In this document: one piece after another, positions 36,126-46,800 of the stretch | How the letters are laid out: every line of letters starts with the position of its first letter | How positions within the stretch are numbered: the stretch's first letter is position 1 | Assembly (NCBI GenBank): GCA_037349315.1 | Contig: JBAIAC010000008.1 | Span: 38,228,001-38,292,000, forward strand | Source of the DNA: Chelydra serpentina | Lineage: Eukaryota > Chordata > Testudines > Chelydridae | Reading direction: 5' to 3' | DNA length: 64,000 nt | Program-made: the position numbers and the translations under genes | Notes under the pieces: generated by a model | What the model saw: only the letters and a program-made list of their open reading frames with translations | Told to the model about the DNA's origin: nothing | Database searches by the model: none

Positions 36126-36335
36126 CAGGGCCGATGCAAGGAAGTTTCGCGCCCTAGGCGAAACTTTCTTGCACCAGCCCTGCGCCACCCCCTCCCCACA
36201 GTAACGCTGCTTCCCCCCCCCCCCCCCCCCGCCCACGGGAGCTGAGTGTGGAGCCGGGAGGCAGGGGGGCGGCTCGCTGGCTGCCTCCCAAATCCTGGCA
36301 ACCTAGGCGACCGCCTAGTTATAGCACCAGCCCTG
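36126..36335. mobile_element. hAT-type MITE, 210 bp, inside L1 ORF2
   Basis: Termini CAGGGCCGATGCA and (reverse complement of the right end) CAGGGCTGGTGCT form hAT-like TIRs with an 8-bp target duplication. GCCCTAGGCGAAACTT near the left and CTAGGCGACCGCCTAG near the right are inner palindromic blocks. A long C run sits at 36213-36230. Non-autonomous, no coding capacity. The 60-codon minus frame 36119-36301 is spurious. Confidence 0.85.
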
Positions 36336-36343
36336 GCTACAGG

Positions 36344-36650
36344 ACAGCCATCTTTCTGTACTAGAACCTGATAAAATTAACAAACAGCTTAAAGACTTTT
36401 ATGAATCCCATTATACATCTCATGATGAGTTCAATTTCATTCTATTTGACCAATTCATGGAGGGAGTACCCCTAAATATATTGTTGCTACCTCAAACTGA
36501 TTATATGAAGGAAGATATCTCTCTCCTAGAAGTTAAGCAGGCAATTGGCTCACTCAGCTCAGGCACAGTGCCTGGGTTTGATGGCTTTCCAGCAGAATTT
36601 TCTAAGACATTAGTCCCTCCATCTGCTAATCATACTGTAAGATACTTCTA
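36344..36650 (+). pseudogene. L1 ORF2 pre-RT region (segment 3)
   Basis: Reads INKQLKDFYESHYTS, then ISLLEVKQAIGSLSSGTVPG and DGFPAEFSK. This is the conserved approach to the L1 reverse transcriptase (INxxFxxFYxxLYxS; EVxxAIxxLxxGKxPGPDGxPxEF). The frame 36457-36651 covers the second part. Similarity ends at about 36640, before RT motif A. Confidence 0.75.
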
Positions 36651-36659
36651 GTCTGGAGC

Positions 36660-37320
36660 TGGGGGACAAGGTGCTTGCATCAGGGCTTAGACTTCAGAAA
36701 TTCCGATCCTATCCTCTTCCCGGTAAGACTTAAAACACCATTGACAAAAAAGCCTCAGCTACACAACACAATAAATAATACTGTGTAACTTAAAGAAGAT
36801 TGATGCAATGTAGTTTTAAGACATCACAAGACGATGCATCAGCACAAATATGAAAGCCATAAGTAATAAAGGCCTTAAGTAGTAATATATCCACTCTTCC
36901 TGTCAACATTATGCATAATCATCATTTATGAAGATACAGCACCTAAATTCCCGATGAACTGTCTGGCATGTGTCCACTAGACAGATTTACTATCAAGTAA
37001 GTATACACCATGAGTCCAGTGCTCCCATTTCTATTCTGAAAACACATGTGACCTAAAGCCAAGGAAATGTAAGAAAATGGTTCTGGAAATACATTTGAGC
37101 ACAGACAGTGCAGTGTCATCACTCCAGTTCTCAATAAATTAGCTTCAAGTCTTTAAAGATGTGTGATATTTTTAGGACAACAGAAGACCGTGGCAAGAGA
37201 AATGTTCAAACCTATAACTACTGTACAGCTTTTGATAAAGTGTAATTAAATGTGGATTGGTGGATTGTGGAAATGTGAATGTTCACATATGGTGAACAGT
37301 AAAGTTCTGAAAAACCCTCT
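36660..37320. other. non-coding, nothing recognised
   Basis: No L1 3' end, poly(A) or repeat boundary is visible. The L1 was therefore cut here by deletion or rearrangement rather than running to its own tail. Confidence 0.45.
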
Positions 37321-37322
37321 AA

Positions 37323-37622
37323 GGCTACGTATACACTACCCGCCCTATTCGACGGGTAGCTATCGATGTTCTGGGTTCGATTTATCGCATCTCCTCTAGA
37401 CGCGATAAATCGATCCCAGAGCTGCTCCCCGTTGACACCAGAACTCCAGCTCCGTGAGTGGAGGAAGCGCTGTCGACGGGGGAGCCTGCCTGCTGCGGTG
37501 TGGACCGGGATAAGTACCTTTTGAAATCGATCTAAGATATTTGACTTCAGCTACGTTATTCACATAGCTGAAGTTGCGTATCTTAGATCGATCCCCCCCC
37601 CCCTTAGTGTAGACCAGCCCTA
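37323..37622 (-). mobile_element. TIR element, ~300 bp (copy 1 of family shared with 57120)
   Basis: Left AGGCTACGTATACACTA faces right TAGTGTAGACCAGCCCT. Inner palindromes are evident: ATCGATTTATCGC-type blocks at 37377-37413, and GATCTAAGATA...TATCTTAGATC at 37530-37590. In reverse complement it aligns along its length with 57120-57424. A C10 run sits at 37594-37603. Superfamily hAT is likely from end sequence; the flanks do not give a clean duplication. Confidence 0.75.
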
Positions 37623-37629
37623 AGGGTTT

Positions 37630-39345
37630 GTTGAGGCATAATACAAAGCTGAAAAGGTATAGGATTAAACTGGTGCTATGACTATTAAATGCCGTGTAAT
37701 GTAATCCTCAGAGTAGAAATTTTTATATTTTGATTTATACTGAAATAAAATACAGAAAAAAATACAAATGCTATCCTTTTTGTTAATCGCCATGGAAAAC
37801 CAAACTCATCTATGATTTTTTTCCAGGATGAGAGTTATAAAAAATGTTTTTGTTTTTATTTATTTTTTTAATCTAATGTTCAGTCTTAAATGACTTTCAA
37901 ACCCTTCCAATGTGATTCACATGTTCAGTGACAAATATAGATGATCACACACATTAATGTATTTTTATATACAGGTAGCTACTGAGTACAATCAGAGTGG
38001 ATTTACCGAATATGCTGCTAGGATACTGGAAAGGTCATTTAATTTTTCAAGTGGAATAATGACATCACTTTCAAGCTTGTACAATAACATCAACTTCTCT
38101 AAAACACTTTCTAAGCTACGTAACGTATTCCTAAAATGTAAACTTCATACTTGTATTCTGTTGTCTTGACAGTTTGCACTAAAGGAGCACTAGCTAATGC
38201 TGCACAGGGAGAACTGGTCTTTTCTTTATAAACAATGTGGGCCAGATACTGCTGTCATTTACAGAAGTAACTCTGACTTCAATGAAACTACTCCATCCTG
38301 GCAGTAGTGTAACTCTGTTGGTTCCAATGATGCAGTTACTCCAGCTCAGTACTGATGAAACTGGGAGCAAAAAGTGCATATAACTCAAAGACCCATTTGG
38401 GGACAATAAGGTAATGTAGGAGGCAGAAGAGAGTTAAAAGCATAAGATTAAAACTGATATGTCATCTGGAAATGGTGGAGTAATAGGTTAAAACTATTTT
38501 TCAGATGTAGAGTAGCCAAAAGAAAGTTTGCCCGCTTTGAGATATATTTGTCAAGCTCTAGGCAAAACCAAAAGGAAATAATTCTTAAAATGTTTCATTT
38601 TTTAAATTTAATTTATTTGCATTTTTCTCTAAATGTCATCCAGAAAATGTGGTTTATTAAAAGAGCTCCATCTTCTGGTAAGTTATAAAAAAAAATCCTC
38701 CATTGTCTTAGAAGAAAAGCCTTAAAATCATTTACAGAGCTTAATGAAAAATTGATCCGGGGTGATGGATGTCTAGAGTTGCATTCTACAGGGAGTTTGT
38801 GACATTGTTGTGTTATAGCAATTTGTTATTTGATAACCTTCACCTCTAACCTTTGGTCAGGAATTGTAAAGATTATTGAATTAAAATAAAAGGGCAACAT
38901 ATTTTAGAAACCTTGATGAAGAAAAGTAAGAGTCTATATTGATTGCCTTTGTTTGGTTTCAATACTGTCTACTGTTTTCACTTTGTGGCAGTTCAAGCTC
39001 CTAGCTAGGTATACTCTTGGGCTAGACCAATGCCTCTGAAAAAAATGTTCAGCCTTCAGTGAGGAATAGAAAAACAAGCACGTTGAAGAAATTTGATTTA
39101 ATTTCTTCTGTCTGTCCTATAAACCTAAAATGTGCCTATCTCTGGGCTCCATTTAAACAAGCTAAACAGAACAAATTGCATGAAAGAATTACAATACTTC
39201 ATTGATTTTATTGCTTTTTAAGCAGGGTTGTTCTCATTATTTTTGTTTCCTGGGGGAATGTTACAGATCTACTAAGGAAGCCTATGCTGTCCCCAAGAGG
39301 ATTGTTCCAAGTTCTGCCAATGATGCCACTGCAATATCCATCTAC
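37630..39345. other. non-coding; small palindrome fragment near 38235-38350
   Basis: GGGCCAGATACTGCTGTCAT near 38239 resembles the ends of short palindromic reptile repeats. Frames at 37957-38169 (+) and 38194-38406 (-) are unrecognised. Confidence 0.45.
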
Positions 39346-39348
39346 AGC

Positions 39349-39440
39349 AGTGGTTCTCACCCTGTTTATCATTGTGGGCCGCATATGCAGCTCTCTGTGT
39401 GTTATGTGGGCTGCATCCACACAATATATATTCTAAAGCT
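39349..39440. repeat. hAT-like terminal fragment (CAGTGGTTCTCA)
   Basis: CAGTGGTTCTCACCCTG, then CATTGTGGGCCGCATATGCA, is a frequent hAT-type terminus in vertebrates (family knowledge). The opposite end is not found, so it is a half copy. Confidence 0.5.
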
Positions 39441-39444
39441 AAAA

Positions 39445-41375
39445 ACTGCTTTCAAATTAAGAGTTAAAGTTTGAGAGCTGGAAATGAAATATTTAAACTT
39501 GCAAACTGTTATCCTATTGCAAGAAATATAAATACAGGGCATTGATTGTTTGCATTGCTGTTTCACTATTGCTAACTATTTTATTGCTATTTCATCATTA
39601 CTGACTAATTGCATTTTCTGTCAAATTATATGAAAGGTGTGTATCAGAATAATTATTGACTATTCATCCTGTAATGACATAAATAACCAACCAGGAAAAC
39701 TGTTTCCCAGATGATCCATCAGATTTTGTAGTTTAGACTTTAATAATTTTTTGTCAATTTGTGTCTGAGAAAGTAATTAGTGGTTTAACTTTTAAAAAAA
39801 TCAAATATCTTTCACAGTCATCTCTAAAATGACTGTTAGACACATTGCTTTTCTTTGATTTTCTTTCAGCACGCATCAGTAATATATGTAACTGCAGAAT
39901 TGGAGTCTATGTCCACTTTGGACTTGGTCCTGACAGTCTTTGGATAGTGTGCAGAAAGAAATGCCAGGATATTATGCTCTATTTAGCACACATATTACCA
40001 TAGACTGCCCATGGGCATGAGTAAAGTTAAGCATTAAAGCCCAAATGTTCGAAATAGCCACTAATTTTGGGGTGCCCAAAATAGAGACATGTTAGGTCTG
40101 ATATTCAGAGGTGCTGAACACCCATTACTCCCATACACTTCAGTTCAGTACTCCTGAAATTAAGACCCAAAGAATCTCTAGCTGGCAACCTCAGAAGAGA
40201 TTAAGGCAAAAAATCAGTGGCCACATGTGAATATTTTGCTCTAAGAATAGTCCTCCATGATGCATAGTAGTCTCAAGCCCCTCACTCTCGAATACAGGGA
40301 AAGAAAAAAATGGGCAGAATGCTTGTGGTGGGTGAGCCTGTCTGAAAATATATGGACTTAAGTGAGGTCCTCAGTATATAAATATAGCACATACCTATGT
40401 GCTCACCTCCTAGGCCTTACTCCTCCTACTCAGCAGGAGTAGTTTTGAGGCTGCGCAAGAGGGCTGTCATTAATGTATGAGCTCAGGAGGTCTGGCATTA
40501 ATGTATGAGTGCATACCCCTTTGTTCTTTGTCCAGTTTCGCACGATTTTATCTTGAGCTTGTACATACAACCCTGTGCACCCACATAGTGCAGAATCAAA
40601 CACTCCAGGGAAAGCATGTCCATTATCTGAGTCCTTTGTTACTATCATGTCTTTCGCTTTACCTAGAATGTGGTTGGTTACTTATTTTCCCCCACTGATT
40701 CAGCTTAGTGGAATGGCAAACCCAATAAATGTGTGTATATACACAAGTACAATAGCCTTTGAGCCATTTGCTCAAAGACCCCAAAAGAATCGGTCATACC
40801 TATTCCCTAAAAGCATGCGTCTGTCTTTCTGCATACTTTTCCTATACAGTAATAATTCAGAGCATCCTTGAGTTTGTTATATATTTCACTGCTACACATT
40901 TGAATTTCCCCAAACTTCAGAGGTTTTAAGGTGTTCAGATCTAGCTTGATTTTTGGTTCAATAAGTTTTAGAACTATAAGTAGCAATGAAATTTGGACCT
41001 GGATCCATTTTGGGATTCCAGGGCCTCCAGAAGTTCAGGGTTATTGTGAGTCGGGGGGGGGGGGGGTTGGGCTTAGGCCCATCTCAAAAAATCTTATGTT
41101 TGCACTGTGTTATAACAGGAAAAGTAAGAACTACAGTTGTTAAGGTTGCAAATCTGTATAATTCACTCAACTTTCTGTAGCTTTCACTTTTGATGCTGAA
41201 AATGATTAGGCTCTGTTTCTGAGCTTTATGGAAAGTTTGATTAAAGCTCTTTCAGACACTTTTGTTTGCAGTGAACATGGGTGGGAACATCTTTTTCATT
41301 ATAAAAAAATTATTTTGACCTTATTTTTGTTAACAGTCTGTACCTCTGTTTTCTCTCCCCTTCTTCCTCCCTTTT
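39445..41375. other. non-coding; weak palindromic fragment near 40070-40175
   Basis: GTCTGATATTCAGAGGTGCT then AACACCCATTACTCCC resembles a common short reptile repeat. A G14 run occurs at about 41053-41066. No genes recognised. Confidence 0.4.
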
Positions 41376-41381
41376 GTCAAT

Positions 41382-41935
41382 TTATATTGTAAACGCCTCT
41401 GCACAGGGACTGTCTCTTGATATGTGATTGTAATATTATAATAATAGTACCTTTCATCAGTAGAGCTCCAAAGCACTTCACAAAGGAGGTCAGTATCATT
41501 ATCCACATTTTACAGATGAAAAAACAGGCACAAAACTGTGAAGTGACTTGCCCAAGGTACCCAGCCTGCCAGTGGCAAAGCAGAGAATAGAATACTGGTC
41601 TCCTGAGTTCCATTCCAATGTTCTGTTCACTAGACCATGCTGCCTCACTTGTAAGTACCTAGTATAGTGGGACTGATCTTGGTTGGTTCACTAGATTCCA
41701 CTGAAATGCAAATAATTAAAACAATAAGTGAAAAATAGCAAAGTTCAGTCTTGCTTTGGAAAATTGCACATTTAGTGACAGTACATGCAGCCTCCACATC
41801 TTTCCTGTATATTTCACATGGGCTGAGCATAGTCAAGGATCACATCCTGCTAGGTTTTTGTAAAGTGCCTAGCACGTTGGTGACCCACCCCTAATTTGGG
41901 CCTTTGCTGTTGTCACAATACAAATAAAAGACATG
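41382..41935 (-). repeat. ancient repeat (20255 family), interrupted
   Basis: Two ends are recognisable on the minus strand: 41382-41428 (CTCTGCACAGGGACTGTCTC) and 41858-41935 (GTAAAGTGCCTAGCAC, then GTCACAATACAAATAAAAG). A MIR-like fragment and about 200 bp of unassigned DNA lie between. Judged by eye and tentative. Confidence 0.35.
41440..41647 (-). repeat. MIR-like CORE-SINE
   Basis: On the plus strand, CATTTTACAGATGAAAAAAC, GTGAAGTGACTTGCCCAAGG, then GCCAGTGGCAAAGC and GTTCACTAGACCATGCTGCC follow one another as in the reverse complement of MIR, including the tRNA-derived head at the right end. Better preserved than the 9478 copy. Confidence 0.75.
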
Positions 41936-41939
41936 CTGT

Positions 41940-42465
41940 TACAAATTTCTTGTAAATCACATCACAATTCACTGTATTTTTATTTAAATAGTATTTAGAG
42001 AGAGAGAAAAGCAAGTTCTCAACCCATTAAGTACATCCTTCATTCAAACAAACGCCCCACATAAAATATTGTGCTGTGTCTTGATGTCTCATACTGACTC
42101 CTAAATCATCTTCCACCTTGATTTAACAATGAGTGGGGAAAGCATTTGTCACAGAAATGCTGGAAGAAGCTCAAGCCCGCTGTAGGTGAGGTGCTGGAAG
42201 TAGCTCAAAAACAGCAAAGCTAGATAAGGGGTCTATCATGTTGCTAAAGGGAGCAGGATTTTTTCTAGCCCTTACAGAACTTCTTAAAAGCATCAGGACT
42301 CTAGGAGACAGTTTTACCCCTGCACAGGTACCAAGTAACACAGAGATGGAAGGGAGGCAGTTTGCATCTCCTCAGTGAGCACTCATGGGAGGAGGGAGTA
42401 GTTTAAAATACCCTTTGGGCAATGGATAAAGTAAATGGAAGCAGGCTGGGGAGCTCTCACTGAAT
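41940..42465. other. non-coding, nothing recognised
   Basis: Short GA run at 41999-42006. No repeat ends, no frame of note. Confidence 0.45.
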
Positions 42466-42466
42466 A

Positions 42467-42652
42467 GGGGGGAGGGCTAGCTCAGTGGTTTGAGCACTGG
42501 CCTGCTAAACCCAGGGTTGTGAGTTCAATCCTTGAGGAGACCATTTAGGGATCTGGGGCAAAAAAAATCTGTCAGGAGACAGTACTTGGTCCTGCTAGTG
42601 AAGGCAGGGGACTGGACTTGATGACCTTTCAAGGTCCTTCTAGTTCTATGAG
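42467..42652 (+). mobile_element. tRNA-derived turtle SINE with CR1-like tail (variant b)
   Basis: A-box region TAGCTCAGTGGTTTGAGCA and B-box GAGTTCAATCC are intact. The body carries CTGTCAGGAGACAGTACTTG and the tail GGGACTGGACTTGATGACC, close to the CR1 end at 18300. It ends in GTTCTATGAG followed by an imperfect GATATATGGATATGGAGATA stretch. Confidence 0.92.
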
Positions 42653-43561
42653 ATATATGGATATGGAGATATGCCTAACTAGCCAAGACAGGGTGGGGAG
42701 GAACTGTGTAGGAGCACTGCTTAACTAAGGCAGGGAGAGAAAGGGAAGCTCCTATCTGCTTTTAGCAGAGAAGGGAGAATTGTTCTGGAGTGCAATCCAT
42801 ACCAGTAAGGGGCTGTGTCTCAAGATGCTCTACTCCTGTGGTTCTCTTGTCTGGGTGCTTCCAGCCAGCAGACATGTATTCAGTGTCCTGATTGTCTGCG
42901 TGCTATGCAGGCTTGGTTCAGCACTGTGACCCCAGCAGCCTGCCTACAACACAACAGCCCCACTCTAGTTCCTATCACCCTGTTACCTTAAGCAGGGGTG
43001 ATCCCAGCATACTCCCAGTCCTGAATTTTCCTAAAACCACGTGTTCCACAATGTCCAGCCCTCTCCTGGACCATTCAAAGAGATATTAAGGTTTGTTTGT
43101 TCCTTTGAAGATACAATGCCTAGCAGCTTGCCACGTTAACTGGATTTAAAATTCACTTCAAATCAAACACAGCACTGGATGTTTAGATTAAAAATGAAAC
43201 AAGTTTATTAATGAAATGGAGATAGGTTTTTAAGTGAGTTCATGTATAAAGGATACAGTTAGGAATTGCTAAAAGCAAATAAAAGTGAAAAATGCTTAAT
43301 AGAAGCTAAGGCTTAACAAAACAAGCTACAGACTTTGTTCAAGGTAGTTTCCTTACCAATCCACCTTCCAGCAAGATGGCTGACCATCCATTTGGTTAGG
43401 AACTTACACAAAGTCCAAAGTGCTCAGTTCATTTGTCTTAGGTAAAAGATAACTTGGGGTCCTTTGACTCTCGCTTTGTCCAGTGAACCTCTGAAATGAA
43501 TTCTTCTGAAGGTTAGCCCTTAAAGTAAAGTTCATTCAAGGTTTGAGGAAGTTGACATGGA

Positions 43562-43569
43562 GTCTCTTG
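43562..43569 (+). repeat. MITE target-site duplication, left copy
   Basis: GTCTCTTG here, identical at 43890-43897. Confidence 0.9.
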
Positions 43570-43889
43570 CATAGGCGCCGACTTCATGGTTGCTCCGAGG
43601 CTGGAGCACCCACAGGGAAAAACTGCTGAGCACCCACCAGCGAGCCACCAGCCTCTGGCGGCGCCGGGAACCCAGAAGCCGAGGTGAGTTGGGCATGTGG
43701 CGGGGGGGCTGGCGGGGAGCTGCTAGTAGGTGCTCAGCACCCACCAATTTTTCCCTGGGGGGAGGAGGCAGGAGCGGAGATTTGGGGAAGGGGCGGGGCC
43801 GGGGTGGAGTTGGGACAGGGGCGGGGGTGGAGTTGGGGGGGACCAGGGGCACGAGCACCCACCGGCACCAACAAAAGTCGGCGCCTATG
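43570..43889. mobile_element. hAT-type MITE, 320 bp, perfect 15-bp TIRs
   Basis: Both ends read CATAGGCGCCGACTT when oriented inward, and an exact 8-bp duplication flanks the element. It is GC-rich with G-runs (43790-43850), so long spurious frames run through it on both strands. The AGCACCCACC motif occurs near both ends, a subterminal repeat. Perfect ends and duplication indicate a younger insertion than the surrounding LTR. Confidence 0.93.
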
Positions 43890-46800
43890 GTCTCTTGGTG
43901 AAGGAAGTTTCATGCAGGCTTCCTCCCCTGCTGGTGTTTGCTAAAATGCAGATTGATCTGTTTCCTGCAGTCTCCTCCCCATGCCATCATGATGGTCCAG
44001 TTTACCTTCTATGTAATTGTGTACCGGGGAAATGCCTTCCAGATGGCAGAACCACATTCCTTTGTCTATGGTGGAGTAACTTCAACCTTGCCTGGCATAT
44101 ACACTTTAAGAACACAATTCCCAAAACGTTTGTAATTTTGAATTTGTCCTCCATACATACCCCATGCAATAATATTAATGATCAGTATGTTATTTGTTTT
44201 CTATTGATATCTTACATGGTGCCTTTTAGGTACATTAACCAGCGAGGGTATACTGAACTGGGTCAGGCCAGCTGAAACTTACTACCAGATATCACTGAGC
44301 CCCCATAACCTCTTGCATGGGGATGTTGTTAGGGTCACTACTGCCCTTTGCTTTAACCCTTTCCTGAAGGCTGTCCCTGTGATAATGGCCCCATCCAGCT
44401 TGGTAATGGTGTAGAGTAATCAGGGTGAGGGACTGCACTGGCCATTGGTCAAGACTTGTTGGCTTCCCTGCCTCTGCCTACCCCAGAAAGCCCCTTTCAC
44501 TTGTGACTGCAGTGTTGGCTGCACAGAGCTGGTGAAGTTGGCTCTGCACCTGCTATACAGTCAGCACTGCAATGGAAGACGTCTCAGGGGGAGGGATTAC
44601 ATTTACAGCTGCCATAGGGTTCTAGGTCAATGGTCATGGGATCCTGTTTCGTGATCATGGAATCAGAGGCCCCAGGTTCCCTGGAAGTCTGTTATTGACC
44701 AGACATCGGGGGAACTGAAAAAGGAGGTAGTTAGGCTGGAAGCAATGCAGCCACATGGAGAGACCAGTTCACAGCATTTAATACATTTCCACTTGTTTAA
44801 CTTAACCTGCATTCAGCTTCACTCTTTGCAAATGAAACAAAACCCTGCAGTGGATTCAACAAAAAATATTGACAATAAATTAAGAAAACAACCTTCACGC
44901 CACATTTAGTACGAGTGAGGTACAGGTCATCAGTGCTCCCAGACTATGTCTCACAGCTCTGGTGCACCTAACCCCCATAGTTTGTTAGGGTGACCACTCA
45001 CACCTTCCCAGAATACCTGACATTCCAGTACTTCCAGGAATGGTGTGGGTCTTCCCCTACTGGTGTGACCTTGTTCACACCATGTGCACGAGGTCAAGCC
45101 ACCTAGAGGATGCCATTTTGAAGAGCGTGCCGCTCCGGCTGGCGTGAACTCACATGCACAGTGCATGCAAGATCATGCCAAGGTGGGGCTGAGCAGTGCA
45201 CTCTTCAAAATTGCATCCCTCCTCTGAGTACTGGATGGCAGATAAATCACCCAAAAAGAAGCCTGTCTGGTTTAAAACCAGGTGAATGGCCTGCCTACCC
45301 CATAGTGCCTGTAGGAGAAGACCATGCTGAGTCAGACAACAGCATTGATTTTTAGGGTTAACTTCCGGCAAAATGTCCTAGCTGAAATGTTTCCCTGAAT
45401 TGCAGGGATTAGGCACAGCTGAGCCTAGTTAGGCTCAGAACCTTAAAAGAAGGTGCTGGGTTGCTCTCAGAAGAAGGAGTGATAGGTGTTTGGTATTTAT
45501 GAGCCATGACAGGGAGTTCTAGAGGTAGGAGAGCTGCTTTGTTTATATAGCTTTATGGTTGAGGATTAAAGCCGTATTCAGGGAACATGATGAGACATTT
45601 GAAGATGTGTGTGTCCTCTTGATTATAGAAGAATGCTCAATATAAACCTGAAGCACTGGAAATGGGGAGTGGGTTTTTTTATTTGTTTGTTTCTGTTTTG
45701 TCTTGACTTGGGAAAATTGTGTGGTGTTTCCCTCCAGCTGCACAGATCCTGTTCCTGCCACAAGGTCGAGTCAGGCAGGTGTTTAATGCTCTCAACACCC
45801 AGGACTAGGCCCCAAAGTATAGTGAGCAAGATGGGAAAAGTGTTGATGGGGTAATTCGTGCAGCCGATTGCCAAATGGAAGCCTTTAGCCACTTGAATAA
45901 ATTATGTATAAAATCAGCTCTGAACATACTGCACTAGCTAGAAAGGGAAATTAAAACCATTGTGCCTACTGCAGCACATAAAGAGTGATCCCATTGTATC
46001 CTGGATGTTTCTCTACGCTTCAAAAACTGCACAATCAGGGCCACCTACTGCCAGTAAGTGTCTCTCCTCCAAAGTTATTTATTTTGGTCTCTATTACCGA
46101 AACTGTATAATAAGGACAATCTAATCACAGTGAGAAGCTCCAGGGACTTTTTTCACAGTATATCCAATAATTATGTATTGAAGTAGATGAAGTAATAGTA
46201 TCCTTTGATGTAACTTCCCACAGAGGGATCTGCAAAAAACCCCACTAGAGCCTGAAAAAAAACACAAAACCTGATACAAGATAATTACAGAAGACTAGCA
46301 AAGATCATATTGCCCAAATGTTCTTTCCTTCACACACTTAAGAGAATCAATCTGTTTGAAGAAAACCAACAGAGACCAGACAAAAAGGGGGAAAGATTCC
46401 CAAAGTGAGAACTCCTACAAAGAATCAAGCCCATTGTTCATTATACATAATTGAATACATATTTTCTTTTTAATTTCTCATCTTATTTCTCCATACAAGG
46501 AACTATGTACTGGAGATAAATTATTAGAAATACACAAAAGCTGCAAATAAAATATTGCATATCTGAACAAAATAAACATAAGGCTGATGCCAAGAGAAAA
46601 TATTAATTTGTCAGTAAATGTGTAATTGTAACTAGCCACAAACTTAACAAAGAGAGAGAAAATCATTCACACCCAAGAAATCTATTCCTAAAAATAAAAC
46701 AACTAAACTGTATACGAAAAATTATATCCCATCAATAGGGTTGCCAACTTTCTACTCACACAAAACTGAACACCTTTGCCCCACCCCTGTTCTGCCCCTT

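Larger units (their letters stand above)
32740..36650 (+). mobile_element. L1-type LINE, dead, interrupted by an LTR and a MITE
   Basis: The order is ORF1 remnant (32740-33510), an unusually long AT-rich inter-ORF region (33515-34330), the ORF2 endonuclease start (34365-34416), a solo LTR insertion, further endonuclease and linker (35258-36117), a MITE insertion, then the start of the reverse transcriptase region (36336-36650), where recognisable sequence stops. The reverse transcriptase proper and 3' end are missing. Removing the insertions leaves consecutive L1 protein blocks at both junctions, which confirms they are insertions rather than rearrangements. Confidence 0.75.
42800..44285 (-). 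mobile_element. LTR-like element, minus strand, containing a MITE
   Basis: A minus-strand AATAAA (plus TTTATT at 43204-43209, in ACAAGTTTATTAATGAAA) and surrounding blocks resemble the polyadenylation region of other reptile LTRs, including 47191-48353 and 56830-58440. The MITE at 43570-43889 is nested inside. Terminal TG/CA dinucleotides and a duplication were not found, so limits are approximate. Confidence 0.4.
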